The notes under the pieces: generated by a model
The model's database searches: none
Told to the model about the DNA's origin: nothing
The model's input: the letters and a program-made list of their open reading frames with translations, nothing else
Shown here: piece after piece, positions 22,507 through 34,402 of the stretch
How the letters are laid out: each line of letters starts with the position of its first letter
Position numbering within the stretch: position 1 is the first letter of the stretch
From: Edaphochlamys debaryana
Taxonomy: Eukaryota > Chlorophyta > Chlorophyceae > Chlamydomonadales
Reading direction: 5' to 3'
DNA length: 64,000 nucleotides
Assembly (NCBI GenBank): GCA_016858145.1
Contig: JAEHOE010000032.1
Location: 806,001-870,000 of the forward strand
Made by a program: the position numbers and the translations under genes

Positions 22507-25500
22507 CTAGTCGCTGTCCTCCCCGCCCCCTCCTCCGTCCTCGTCGCCGTCACTGTCGCTGCTGTCCCCGCCGCTGCTGCTGCTGCCTCCCTCGCTGCCG
22601 CTCCCGCCGCTGCCGCCGCCGCCGCCGCCGCCGCCGCCGTTGTCCCCGTCCCCGTCCTCGCCGCCATCCCCGCTCCCGCTCTCCGACGAGCTGCTACTGC
22701 TGCCGCTGCTGCTGCTGCTCCCGCCGCTGCCGGAGGACCCGCCGCCGCTGCTGCCGCTGGGCTCTGCTCCCGCCGCCGCCACCCACTCTTCATCCGCGTC
22801 CTCGTCCTCTCCCTCCCCGCCGGCGCCGCCCTCCGAGTCCGAGCCAGACCCGCCGCCCGAGGAAGACGAGCCGCCGCTCTCGTCCAGCTCCTGAGGGGAC
22901 GGGCGCAGAGGAAACAATGCTCAGTGGGCAAGAGGAAAAGAAGATGACGGGCGCCTGCACGCCTTTCAGCAGAACCGGCGATGGGCTTGCACTTGCCGCC
23001 AAGGCAACATACTCGGCCAAGGTAAAATAAATTTGCTCCCTGAACCCAGGCGGGGGCCGCGTGGGCGCACCGGGTCGTCCGCAGCGTCCAGCGGATCCTC
23101 CTCGCTCAGGTCCATGTCCAGATCCGGATCCTCGTCCGCATCCGCCAGATCCGAATCCACGGATGAGTCATCCGAGTCGTCATCGTCCGAGTCCAGGTCC
23201 GAGTGGACGAGCACCTCCCACTCGGCGTGAGCGTCCGGGTCAGGTGGGCCAAACACCTGCCACACCAGCTGACGGGCCTGTCAGGCCAGGAGGTAGGGAG
23301 GCGGGCACGCAGAGTACCGTACCATGAGCGGGGCTTGGGGGGGTACCGGTACTGGGACTTTGCACCGCGGCGTGGCATCGTGGCGGACCAGGGGAAGGCT
23401 GGCGCAGGTGAGAGCTGAGAGGGCTGGGTGCGTCGTTAAACGGTCGATTGCGCCAAGGTTGACATGCGCTGTGTGCCTAGAAAGTCCCTAGCCCCTTGCC
23501 CTTACTCATGGCCCCGCCTCGCTCGCCGCACCTTCTTGCGGACCTCCTTGTGTAGCCCCGCCCGCATGATGCGCGAGGGGGCTACCACCTCGCACTCGAC
23601 CACCCGCACCTGGGGGCCGGGGAGGAGGGGCCGGAGGGAGGGAGGAGCAGAGGGGGGACAGGGTGGGGCACGGGTGCCGGAGCATGCAGCAAACTCGGGC
23701 GAAAGAGGGAAGGGGTGGCAGGGGTGAGGCCGCTCTCGGCGACGCCCATCGAGCCCAAAAGACGGCATTGGTGGGGGGAGCACAGTCGTAGGCAAACGGG
23801 GCCGCACTCCCACCCAGGAGCTCCAGGGATGGTAGGGCTGAGGACAGTAGGGCCGACGCAGGGAGGAAGCCCTCCCAGAACGGCTTCTTGAGAAACACAC
23901 TGACCCTGGAGCCGACCACCCCGCCGGAGCCCCGCCAGCCGGCCCACTCACCAGCTGCTGCCGAGCGCCGAACGCCGCCCCAACCTCGGCCCACCCCGCC
24001 GCCGCCAGCTCCCCCGCCCTGCTGCCGCCCTGACCCGCGCCGAGGCCCCGCCCCGGTAGCGCTTCGGCCACCTCGGCCGTCAGCTCGGGCACGCGCCAGC
24101 CGCCCCCGGCCCCGCCGCTGGAGGGCCCCGCGCCGGCGTCGCCCCGGCCGCTGGCGGCGGCGCTGGAGGGCCCGGCCCCGGCCGTGGTGCCGGCGGCGGG
24201 GGGCCCTGCGACTGCGCCTCCGCCGGCCCCCCGGTGCCTCCCGCCGTTGGGGCTGAAGGGGCGAGAAGCTGCGGGCGTGCAAACGAGGACGATTAGTGTT
24301 TCAAGCCAAAGCTCTCGAGTGAGGACAACTAGCGGCAGGGGCTAGCTCTCAGCACGAAGGCCATGCAAACCTCCAAAGCTGATGGGCCTGAGTGCCAGCG
24401 ACAAGGAGGCCGTCAACTGCGTGTGCCTCCGGCGCCGGGAGCTAGCCCCGGGAAGGAAGGCGGTCAGTCCAACCTGTGCCCTTGGGCTCTCACCTTCCGC
24501 TGGAGGCGGCGCAGCGCCTGCCCCCGCCGCGCCCCCCGGCCCCGCCCCCAGCGCCGCCTCGCTCTGGCGCTGCGCCGCCCGCACGCGGCCCTCCGTGCTC
24601 ACGTTGCCGATCTGGAGGAGCCATGGAGGCAGCCGGCGCAGGGGCCAAAAGGCTAGTCAAGAGCATGGCTTGCGGTGGAGCTTGAAGGCACGCATGCTCC
24701 GCCGTCATCCAACGTCCGGGACAGAGGGTACCTCTTGCGTCCTCGCCATTCCTGATCTGCAGTCGCTCCCTCCGCTCCCCCATCCGTTCCCCCTCCATCC
24801 TCCTCCTGCGCCCTCCCCTCAAACGCCGCCAGCCTCACCTTGCCGTTGCCCCACAGCCTGCACCCCGCCAGCGCCAGGCAGCCGTCCACCACCAGCGCGC
24901 TGCCGCACCACCGCACCTCGCAGCCGGCCAGGCGGGCCAGCGCCTCGGGGCCCACCTCCACCCCCACCGAGTTGTTCTGGGGGCAGGGAAGTGGGAGGTG
25001 GTGATGGCCGGGATAGGGGGTCAGCGAGACAGGATCGAGACAGGCAGCGGGCGCTTGCGTGGACTGAAATTAGTACCAGCACTAGGTGGGGCGCGGCAGC
25101 CGGGTTAACACATGTCCAGGCACGTCCGGAGCTTGGTGCTCTGGGCGTGGGCGCGATCATCGGCCGCCGCCTGGCCGCCAGCCGAGCCCCCCACCTGGAA
25201 GCAGCAGCGCACGGCGGTGAGCTGCCCCGCGTCCAGCTGCACCGCTGCGAGCGCCTGGGGGGGGGAGGGGGAGGGGGGAGGCGTTGGACGGGGGCAGAGG
25301 GGGTGCCGCTTGGTGGGTCAGGGGGTGCAAGGGGCTGAGCGCTGTGCGCCGCTGCCAGAGAGAGCGTGGAGGATGATATAATATGATGTGGTATTTACAT
25401 CCTCCCCTCCGTCCTTTCACCCCCCTGTCACCTGTGTGGTGCCCATGAGGGTGCAGTCGTACAGATCCAGGCGGGTGCCGGGGCCCTTGGTGTACGGCAC

Positions 25501-26936
25501 CCGGATGCCGGTGAGCCCCGAAAACGTACACCGCTCAAACCTGGGGGGGGGGGCGGAGAGGCACCGCGGGCTTGTTCGACGGCAGGCGACGACGAAGGCT
25601 GACCCGACTGTATCCAGCTAGCTCTAGTCCTCGGTGGTTGCAATGAGGGACCCCAGAGGGGTGCACGGTCCCAGTCTCCAGCTGAAGCCGAGGCCAACCA
25701 AACCCGGCTGACCCCAGCCCACCCTCCCGGCACCGCTAGGTGCCTGCTGCGACACCCACTTGCCGGACCTCCCGGTTGCGTAAAATTCCCAACACTTTGT
25801 CGCACCTGGCGGCCGGCGCGTTGGGGCCAAAGCATGCAATGCTGACGTCGTTGTGTGCGAACGATGTGTGCAGCTCCAGGCCCGCCAGGGAACACCTAGG
25901 GCGGGTGGGGGCGCGGGGCCGGGAGGAGCGCGGTTGCTGCGGTGTAGCTAGGCATGGTTGCCCGCTTGCAGTGCCGCTAGAGGCGCATCTGCCTGTAAGG
26001 CTGGTAAGTCTTCGACCAGCTTAGCGCCCCCAACGACTCTGCACCGCCTCCTCTCCCTTGGGCAGCTCTCCGGGCGATTCGAATCTGTTGCATTGAGGGC
26101 CGGCCAGCCCGCAGCCCTGAAAAGGCATCCATTCCTGGGCCGCCCTCCGTCCTGGCCGTCCCTCACCTGCTGTTCATCACCACCACAGGGGGCCGGACAC
26201 TCATGACCGCCACAGAAGGGGCCTGGGCGCCCACCCCTGCGCCCGGTCCCGGTCGCCCCACGGCGCCGCCTGCCGCCGCCATGCCGCCTCGCTGGCCCTG
26301 CTCCCGCTCCTCCCGCTCCCGCGCCTCTCGCTGGGCTTGCGAGCTGGGGCCGGGCCCGGCGGCGGCCCCGCTGCCGCTGCTGCCCGCAGCTCCTGCGCCA
26401 ACAGCTGCTGCAGCTGCCGCCACCGCCGCAAGCCGGCGAGCCCTCATGGCAGCCTCCGCTCGTTGCCAGACGTCCTCAGCAACCAGCCGCACCGGCCGCT
26501 CAATGAGCAGAGTCTCCTGCGGTCACAAGGAGTGGTGTGAGAGGCGCGAGTTCCCACACTGCCCTGCCTTGCAAGGACGGTGCCACTGCCTCACCCCCCT
26601 CCCCCAGCTTCAGTCTCTGAGGCGCCCTGTCTCATGGACCCGGCTTCTTGCCTGGTACATGCCCGCAGGCACGATGAGCGTGTCGCCTGCCTTGGCAGCG
26701 GCTAGGGCTTCACTTATGGACTGTCCGGGCTCCAGCAGCGAGCAGAAGACCGGCTCCCGAGACAGGTCTTGCCAGCGGCGACACACGCAGGCCGCATGCT
26801 GTCTAGCCGGGAATTCCAGGTGCTTGAAGATGGCGAGAATGGTCTCGTCGGGGAGTCCATCTGCCTCGCCCAACGGCCCAGCTCCAGGCGGACATTCTAG
26901 ACTAGATTTCTTGTTGCGCTTGCCCTTACGGCCCAT
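22507..26936 (-). CDS. F-box plus right-handed parallel beta-helix protein (FBXO11-like)
   Basis: Eleven exons, all phases consistent, 711 aa: 26936-26652, 26516-26167, 25895-25806, 25540-25432, 25254-25195, 24976-24839, 24611-24494, 24268-23952, 23609-23532, 23277-23071, 22890-22507. A basic start (MGRKGKRNKK) precedes an F-box at about residues 28-65 (GLPDETILAIFKHLEFPARQ, then HAACVCRRWQDLS). A beta-helix opening follows (SISEALAAAKAGDTLIVPAG, MYQETLLIERPVRLVAED) with later coils RFERCTFSGLTGIRV, RLDLYDCTLMG and LAGCEVRWCGSALVVDGCLA. The C-terminal third is acidic (HSDLDSDDDDSDDSS) and Ser/Gly-rich. Intron 1 appears to use a GC-AG donor (CAG|GCAAGA). F-box proteins with this fold act in SCF ubiquitin ligases, the beta-helix binding the substrate. 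The ATG context CCAACAATGGGC is good. It shares a divergent promoter with the plus-strand gene at 27482. Confidence 0.87.
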
Positions 26937-27481
26937 TGTTGGAGCCCCAGCTCGGAGAAAAGAGGGCAAGAGATATCTTGGCACGCAAAACGTTGGTGGC
27001 TTCTAGCTGCTCAGGCCTCCAATGCTGCTATGGAGTGCGCGTGATTGCCAGTGAGGCCCTATCGCGCAAGTTCGCAAACTTATGCTCAAACCAAAGCTGT
27101 CGGATCCGGTTCTCGTGGTCTCCGCGAGCTTCTTCGCGAGCTTTTCCCGCTCCCTTTGCTATACACAAGCCCCTTCTACACACGCGAAGCCCGCAGCCAG
27201 CCTGAAGGAGCCACGAAAGGCGCCGGCGCTTGCGCCGGACCAGTTGCGGGCACTCGCCCTGAGCGTCAGGCGACCTTCTTGGCCGCAGCGGGGCGGCCCA
27301 CACGCGCAGAAGCCGGCCACGTCTGCCGTACCGCTGACGATGGCTTTGCTCTTTGGCAGAGGACCGCATGGCCGCGAGCATAGTTTCGCCCCAAACCCTG
27401 ACACACATGCTCAACACACGGCTCATCCCGACATCCCGACTGAGGTTTACACTCTCCCTTCCTCGATAGAGTGGCATCAAG
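26937..27481. promoter_or_regulatory. Divergent intergenic region (bidirectional promoter)
   Basis: The 545 bp between two head-to-head start codons must hold both promoters and 5' UTRs. It is locally less GC-rich than the flanking exons. No specific element could be named. Confidence 0.55.
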
Positions 27482-30400
27482 ATGCCTATCCCTTACGACG
27501 ACCCCGATGAGAGAGCGCTGCGTCGCGACGCTAACGCCGCTGATCCCCCCGCTTGCGCGCAACGGCACATGCCACAAAGTTGTGGCGCGCCAAACTTGGG
27601 CCGCAGCGCCTCGCTCGCTACAGGCGAGCCGCCTATGCTGGGCTGGCCAGCCAAGACCGACTCGCAGCTGGAGCGAAGCGGGACGTGCGGAGCGGTGCCC
27701 TTCCTGCCGCACATGTCCCGGCTAGCCCCACCCGCGCCGCACCTTCGCCACGACCTGGACCGCGCTTCCTCGAGAACCTCGAGCTCCTCGTCATCGGCTA
27801 GCTCTCACGATGGCGAGGCAGAGCCACGCTTCAGCGCTAGTGGCCTTCCCGTCCACTACCTGCCAGCGATAGCAACCTCGCAGGCGGCGCGCATCACGCT
27901 CTGCGCAGCGCCCTCGGGCTCCACCACGGGCCTCGACGGCACGAGCTGCCGCCTGCTCGAGGCCTCTCAACCCCCGCCGGAACCCAACCCTCTGTACATC
28001 GTCGCCCCCGCCCGAGGCCCTTCATCGTCCTCCGCCTCCACCTGCCCCTCCTCCACCGGCTCTCAGAACTTTGGCACCGACCCCGCATGGGCCGTCGACA
28101 ACCAGTCCGAGGCCGAGACGGAGGTCCAGGCAGTCCACCTCGCCACCGCTTCACCCCACCACCCCCTCAGCCCAAGCTCTTCCTCCCGACACCTGCTCAG
28201 CCCCACCGCCGCCGCCTTTGCCTGGGACGTCGCGGCAGAGGACCCGCCTCCTGAGGACGGCACCGTCGCCGCCTGCGGGGTCCAAGCCCTCCCACCTCCT
28301 GAACACGCCACCGCCGCCGCTGCCGCCGCCACCGCCGCCGCCGCTGCCGCTGCGGAAGCGGAGCCCGCCGATGCGCCGCTCCCCTCCGCAGCCCCGGCCT
28401 GGGCAGCGTTCGACGATCCGGCTCCCACCGCTGACGGCTGGGCGGTGGTTGAGGCCGTGACCCCTCCGCCAGCCTGGGCCGAGCTGCTTCAGGGAGAAGA
28501 AGACGAGGAGGCGGATGAGGGGGGCGACGACCTCTCGTCCTCCTCCGAGGATCTGGATTCCGATCGGCCCTCCGCCGCCGACACATGGGCGGCGGTTCAG
28601 GATCTTGATCTGGAGGCCATCGCCGCCGCGGCGGCCGAGGCGCCCGCTGCCGACGACGCGTCGCCCGAGGTGACGGCGGCCTTCGCCGCCGCCGGCTGGG
28701 ACATGGAGCCAGCGCCTGAGTGGTCCCCCGTGGAGGCGGGCTCGGGCCTGGAGGCTGCGGAGGCGGAGGTGGAGGCGCAGGAAGCGCTGGGCCTGGATGG
28801 GGCCCGCTCGGCGCCCTCAGAGGGCCTCGGCATAGAGCTGTGGGCCTGGGGTGCTCCTGAGTCGGACAGCGAGGGGTATGGTCAGCAGCAGGAGGAGCGG
28901 CAGAGCGACACGGCGGACCTGGTCACGCCCGCGGAGCTGGAGGCAGCTGCGGCGCCGGCATCTGAGGAGGAGGAGCAGGAGCCCCGCTGGGTGGAGGTGC
29001 CGCTGGAGGACTTCAGCGCTGAGGCGGAGGCCGAGGCTGCGGACGGGCCCCTGCCGGCTCCAGCGTGGTCGCCCCGCGGAGGCCTGCCGCCGCTGGAAGA
29101 GGTACCCGAGGAGGAGCAGGAGGAGGACGAGGAGGAGGTGACACAAGGTGGGGGTGGGGATGTGGGCGGGGAAAGGCGTTTAAGATGGGGGGGCGAGGAA
29201 GCGGATGGGATGAGGCCCTGCGTTCTGTTGCCCAGCTCTTCACGTTCGCGTGACCCCATGACACCCACCCTGCCTGACCTGCTCTCGTGCCCGCCCTGCC
29301 TTCCTGCAGAGATGATGCCGTACGTCTCCGTCCTAATCCGCAACGACCAACCGCTCGTGACTATCCCCGAGAGCATGTACGGCGACTCGCCCACCAGCCC
29401 GGACGGCGGCGCCGCCGACGGCGGCCACCCCCACACGCAACCCGTCACCGCCGCCGCCGCGCTGGGCCCTGCCTTCCTCTTTGGCAGCCCCCGTCGGACC
29501 CAGGCTGCGGCTGCGGCGGCTGCGGATGACCCCGAGGCGGCCTGCATGGACGGCATGTGAGCGGGGCTTGGAGATTAAGGGATGCGGGTCTGAGCGCAAG
29601 GAGGGTTGCTCCAGTACGGAAGCGGTGCCAGCCTCGCCCCGGCGCTGCAGCCTCCACCGCTCAGGTCGCTGGCCGCTGGCCGCTGCCTCTCCGTGCCCTC
29701 CCCCCTCCCCCCCCCCCCCCCCCCCCACCCCCACCCCCACCCCAGGTCCATGTACTCTGAGCTGCTGGCCAAGCTGGCCGCCGCCTCGCCCCGCCTGCGC
29801 GCCCTGCCCTGCGGCGCCTGGGGCGACCTGGAGGCGGTCGCGGGCGCCCTGGCTGCAGACCTGGAGCCCCACGGGCCCCGCCTGCCCCACCTCCCCCACC
29901 TGCCCATCCCCGCGCCCCCGCCTCCCGCGACTCACCCTTCGCCGCCAGCCCCAGCCCCGGCGCCGGCCCCCGCTGACCTTATGCAACAGTTCGCCGACCT
30001 CCAGTCCACGGTGAACAGTCTGGTGGGCATCCTCAAGCCGGGAACGGCCCTGGCGGGCCGTGGGCCGAGGCAGGCGCGGGCCTCGAGCCCCGGCGTCCGG
30101 CCCAGGGCCCGCAGCGCCGCCCGGCCCGCCCGCGCCTCCAGCCCCGGCGCCGCCGCCGCACGCCCCTACAGCGTCGGCGGCAACAATGCGTCGGGTGCCG
30201 CTGGCCAGGGCCCGGCGGCGGCGAAGAACGTGCGTCGCTCCTGCTCCGGCAGCCCCGTCAGGTCGAGGGGCGCCGGCGCCGCTGGCGCCGTTCCCGCCTC
30301 GCCGCCGACGCCCCGCCGCGCTGGCGCCGCCGCGGCGGGCGGCGGCGGCAGCAAGGCCGGCGGCCCCCGGGCGGCAGCCGCTCTGGGCTCGCACGGCCCC

Positions 30401-32958
30401 GCCAGCCGCATCCCTGCCGCCTCCAACGCCCCCGCCGCCAAGGCCTCACCCGCCAAGCCGCCCATAACCGGCACGGGTGCGGTCCCCTCTGGCGCCACGC
30501 CGCGCTTCAACGGCCTCAACACCTCCGGCGGCGCCGCCAGTCGCTCCGGCTCCAGTGCCCGCGCCGCTCCGGCCGCCGCTAAGATCCCAGCCGCCTCCGG
30601 CGGCAGCGCTGCCGCCACCGGCGGCCGCTCGAGCCTCACCTACGGCGGCTCCCGCCTGCCGTCATTCGGCGGCGCCGCCGCCACCCCCGGCCGGCGCGCC
30701 AGCACCGGCGGCGCCAGCGGCATCCCTAGGCCCGCCGCCGCCGCACCACCACCCGCCAGCCCTGAGGCCATCGCCGCCGCCACCGCCTCCGTCGCCGCTG
30801 CTGGCGGCGGCGGTGCTTCGCCCGCCTCGCCCGCGTTCCTCAAGCGCCGCAAGGCCTCGGAGCCTGGCGGCGGCGGCGGCAGCATCGGAGGCGCGCCGCC
30901 CTCACCTCGGCTGGGCGCAGTCGCTACCACCAACGCCGCCACTCACAGAAACGCCTCCGGCGGAGCACACAAAGCCGCCTTCCGCGCCGCTCGTCAGGTG
31001 AGCGTCGCCCGGCGGAGTGCTTGCTTTGTCAGGTTTACTTCGACACGCCTAGGCGCCGTGTCGTTCCCTGCTCTTCCTTCCTTCGTGCAAACCACCTGCC
31101 ACGCTGGCTCTGCACTCGCCACCACGCTGCCACGCTTGGCCACTCACCAGATCGACCCTCCGCCCCGGCAGCCAGCCCACCCATCCAGCGACCCACCCAC
31201 CCCCAACCCCCCCCTCACCCCCAACCCCACCCACCCCCCAGGCCTATGAGCAGAAGCTGCGTGCCGCCCGCTCCCGGGACGACCCAGGCCTGTGGCCGCT
31301 GCGCCTGCTCAGCCCCCGCTGCTCCGCCTGCGTCAACGGCGGCTACGCGCGGGGCGGCCTGGCCTGTGCCTGTGCCGCGGCGCCCGGCGGGGTCACAGGC
31401 TGTGCAGGCGGAGCAGGAGGGGGTGGCGTGGGCACGGCCTGCGCTGCGGGGTTCACCAATCTGTTTGGCATTGGCGGCAGCGGGGCCCTCGCGGAGCCGG
31501 TGCACACGCGGCGGAGGTGGGGCAGGCGCTCGGATGTGGGTCCTTTGACTACTGTGCGCAGACAAGAAGCGCGAGGTGGGGTTGTGAAGCGCCTTGATGC
31601 TGACAGGCTGACTGCAACAAGTTCCCCTGCTCTCTTGCTCCGTGCAGCAGCTCCGGCGGCGGCGGCGCCGAGGCTGGCGGGGCCTTGCTGGCAGCGAGCG
31701 ACGGCTGGTCCTCGACGTGGTGAGTGGGGTGGGGAGCGTTCCATGTGAGCTCATAGTCCCTGACTTCCTGGTCAGTCTGCCCTGTCTGGTTGTGCCACGG
31801 GGACCGCGGGGACTCTGCCGTGAGCACGAGCCTTTTCAGCCTTCCGCGGTCTGATGGAGTTACGTGGAGCCTTACACGTGGCCTCTCTTGTCGTCAATGG
31901 CCCGTGTTGTCGGCGCTTGGGGACCGGGTTCCGGTCCTACCCCGACCCTGCCTCTCTCCCACCCTGGGCCTGCGCCCTCCCTGTGCTCCTCTCCCCCGCC
32001 CCCCCAGGCGCACGGGACAGCTGCAGGAGGCCGCCCTCGACGCGGCCCTGGCGGACATGGCCGCGGTCTTCGCAGCCAACGGGGTGAGCCCGAGCAGATA
32101 GACGGGTGCTGCACAGCAGGCCCCACGACGTGTGGCGGCCTCCACCCGCCTGCCTCGTGCACCAGTCAGCCCCACAAGACGCACCCTGCAGGCGCAGCCG
32201 CTTGCTGCCCATGCTCCGTTGTCATGTGCTAGGCATCAGGAGCAGCCTTTCCATCCCCTTCCTTGTCTTGACCTCCTCATCTGACGTGTCTTGCATGCAT
32301 GTCCCGACCTCCTCATCCGACGTGTCACTGTGCCGCGTTCCCGCCTCCCCAGGCCCCCCTCAACCCCGCCAAGGCCGGCCCCTTCACGTACGAACTGTAC
32401 GGCAAGCACCTGCGCCTCAAGTTGCTGCCGGACGGCCGCCTGGCGGTGCGCCGCGGCGGTGGCGGCTGGGAGGACCTGGCGGCGGCGCTGGCGCGCCTGC
32501 CCACGCCGCCACCGTCGCCGCCAGCGACGCCGCCGCCACCCCGCAGCTCCGCTGCCAAGAGTTCCGCCGCTGTTGGCGGCGGTGGCAGAAGCGCCTGCAG
32601 CGCCGCTGGCGGCGGCGGCCTGGGTTCAGCCGTCGCTGTGGACCCGTCCAGCCTGAGCCTCATCGCCGCAGAGGGCAGCTTCGGCGGTGGCGGCGGCGCA
32701 GCCCTGGGCACGCCGGTGTCGACTGTGTTTGAGGCCAGCGGCGAGTACGAGCGGCTGGAGGAGGAGGCGGTGGAGGGGGAGGAGAGGGAGCGTGTGGGCG
32801 GTGGCGGACGCGAGGGCGAGGGGGAGGAGGTGGGGCTGGAGGGGGAGGGTGTGGGGCTGGAGGCGCTCCCTCACGAGGGGCCCGCGCAGGCAGGCTGCGG
32901 CGCCGCCGCCGTGCCTTCCTCCCGCAGCTTTGTGTGGGACGCTTCCCTCTTCGTGTGA
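27482..32958 (+). CDS. Long low-complexity protein with a possible C-terminal GAR-type domain
   Basis: Seven exons, phases consistent, 1397 aa: 27482-29147, 29310-29556, 29746-30997, 31242-31516, 31648-31719, 32008-32083, 32353-32958. The N-terminal half is acidic, Ala/Glu-rich, with repeated W-containing motifs (APAWAAFDDP, DGWAVVEAV, DTWAAVQDLD, PRWVEVPLEDF). Then come EMMPYVSVLIRNDQPLV, a Ser/Ala/Pro/Arg-rich basic region with SGSPVRSRG and PGRRAS motifs, and a short Cys-containing exon (LLSPRCSACVNGGYARGG). The last exon reads FTYELYGKHLRLKLLPDGRL followed by AVRRGGGGWEDLAAALARL. That resembles a GAS2-related (GAR) domain, whose hallmark is R-[VR]-GGGW near the end, so microtubule binding is possible; this is inference. 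The initiator lies 545 bp from the divergent F-box gene. No close paralogue in the window. Confidence 0.78.
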
Positions 32959-33137
32959 GGGGCTACGAGGACCGTGGCAGGCACCGTTCTGTATGTCGGA
33001 CAGGGAGGGCATGGCAGGCGGTTGTCCTGCCTGCGCCCCAACACTGGTCGAGGGCCCTCCCGTTCGGAGCTTGACGGAGCTGACAGCTACTGCAGAAGTA
33101 GCTGCGGGAAGGTGCTTCATGGCCATACTTGCTAGCT
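32959..33137. other. 3' flank of the GAR-type gene up to the duplication breakpoint
   Basis: Short unique sequence. The segmental duplication begins at 33138, only 180 bp after the stop codon, so the gene's 3' UTR probably crosses into the duplicated DNA. No TGTAA motif was seen. Confidence 0.5.
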
Positions 33138-34402
33138 AAGCTCTGCTATACTTTTTCAGCACTTTTGTAGCCTTTAAGGGCTTGCGGCATACGCAGGCTT
33201 GCTGACAGTGCATGTATGGTCCGGATGTCACTCAAGGACTTCCTGTGGCCTTGGCTCTGGTCCTCGGTCACCCTAGACAATTTTGCCTATCTTACCCACG
33301 TCTTGCTGAGGACTTTTCTTCCAGCTTTTCTGCGTATTCTTTGGGCCACTGCAAGTGTGGCAGACCGTACATAGTCTCGCCTCTTTGAGGGGCAACCCGC
33401 AGTGATGTGGGTCAGTGTGGACTGATACGGTACCTCTACCCCTATTGCCTGATTGATCTCTTCCTTCACCCAACTCCCGCCACTTTCCCCCACCTTGAAA
33501 CCCCGTCTTCCTGCCTTTCCTCATTCTTATGGGCTGGTCTTGTCCGCTTGGAGCCGAGCAGAGGGCGCGTGAGCCCTTTGCCTCGTGTTGACGTGCTAGG
33601 GGGGGAACCCCGACATCCCGTGCGTGGGCGGGGGACGGAGGGGGACTCCGGCTGCACTCCAGACACTGTTGATCAATCAAACGCTCTGAGCATCTTCGCT
33701 GCCCAGTGCAGCCCTACATACAGCCCTTGTGCGGGTCAATAGCTTTTCCGTCATTCCTCTGCCGCAGCTGTGCCGCCGCCGGCGTCGCTGTCCATCCCTG
33801 ACCGATCTCGCCCTCCCCTCTGGGGCTACCAGGGGGGTAACCGCCACTGCGACCGGTGGCGGCGGGACCGGCGGCGACAGCCGGACAGCGGGACCGGCGG
33901 CGGGATGGTGACGACAAACTGGCCTCCTCTTCCTCCTCCCCTTTGGCCTCTCCAGCACCGTCCGGGGCATCGGTCAGCGCGCCCCAGCAGTAGCTAGGTG
34001 CTTGGCCCCTGTCCTCCTTCGCTCGAGAGAAACAGCCTCAGGCAACTCGCCGCCATGATGACCGGCGTCGCGGCCCCTAACCGATCGTCGAACGCCCTCC
34101 AAGTGGCTACAGCCACTTCCAGCGGCGTGTGTGTCCCCACTGGGACCGGCGGCAGCGGGACCGGCGGCGAGATGGTTAATACTGGCCTCCTCTTGCTTCG
34201 TCCTCCTCTTTGGCCTCTCCATCACTTCATGTTTTGATTGTTGAGGGTCCCTGCTGAGTGATCAGCCCGACAGGCGGCATGTGGCTAGAGAAGGCTGATG
34301 GATGAGCTCCGGGCTTAACGACCCGGAGTGGCCGGTAACCGCCGGCGGCGCCAGCGGGCGGGCCGGGCCGGGCCGGCGCTCTGTGCAGTCACGTAGCTCA
34401 TT
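33138..34402. other. Non-coding 3' flank of Sec-A1
   Basis: No coding exon was recognised. The stretch around 33850-34170 contains a recurring GGGACCGGCGGC word, also present in the equivalent place in sub-copy B (43490-43610), and a shared GGGCATCGGTCAGCGC block. It therefore belongs to the older duplicated unit. Confidence 0.45.
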
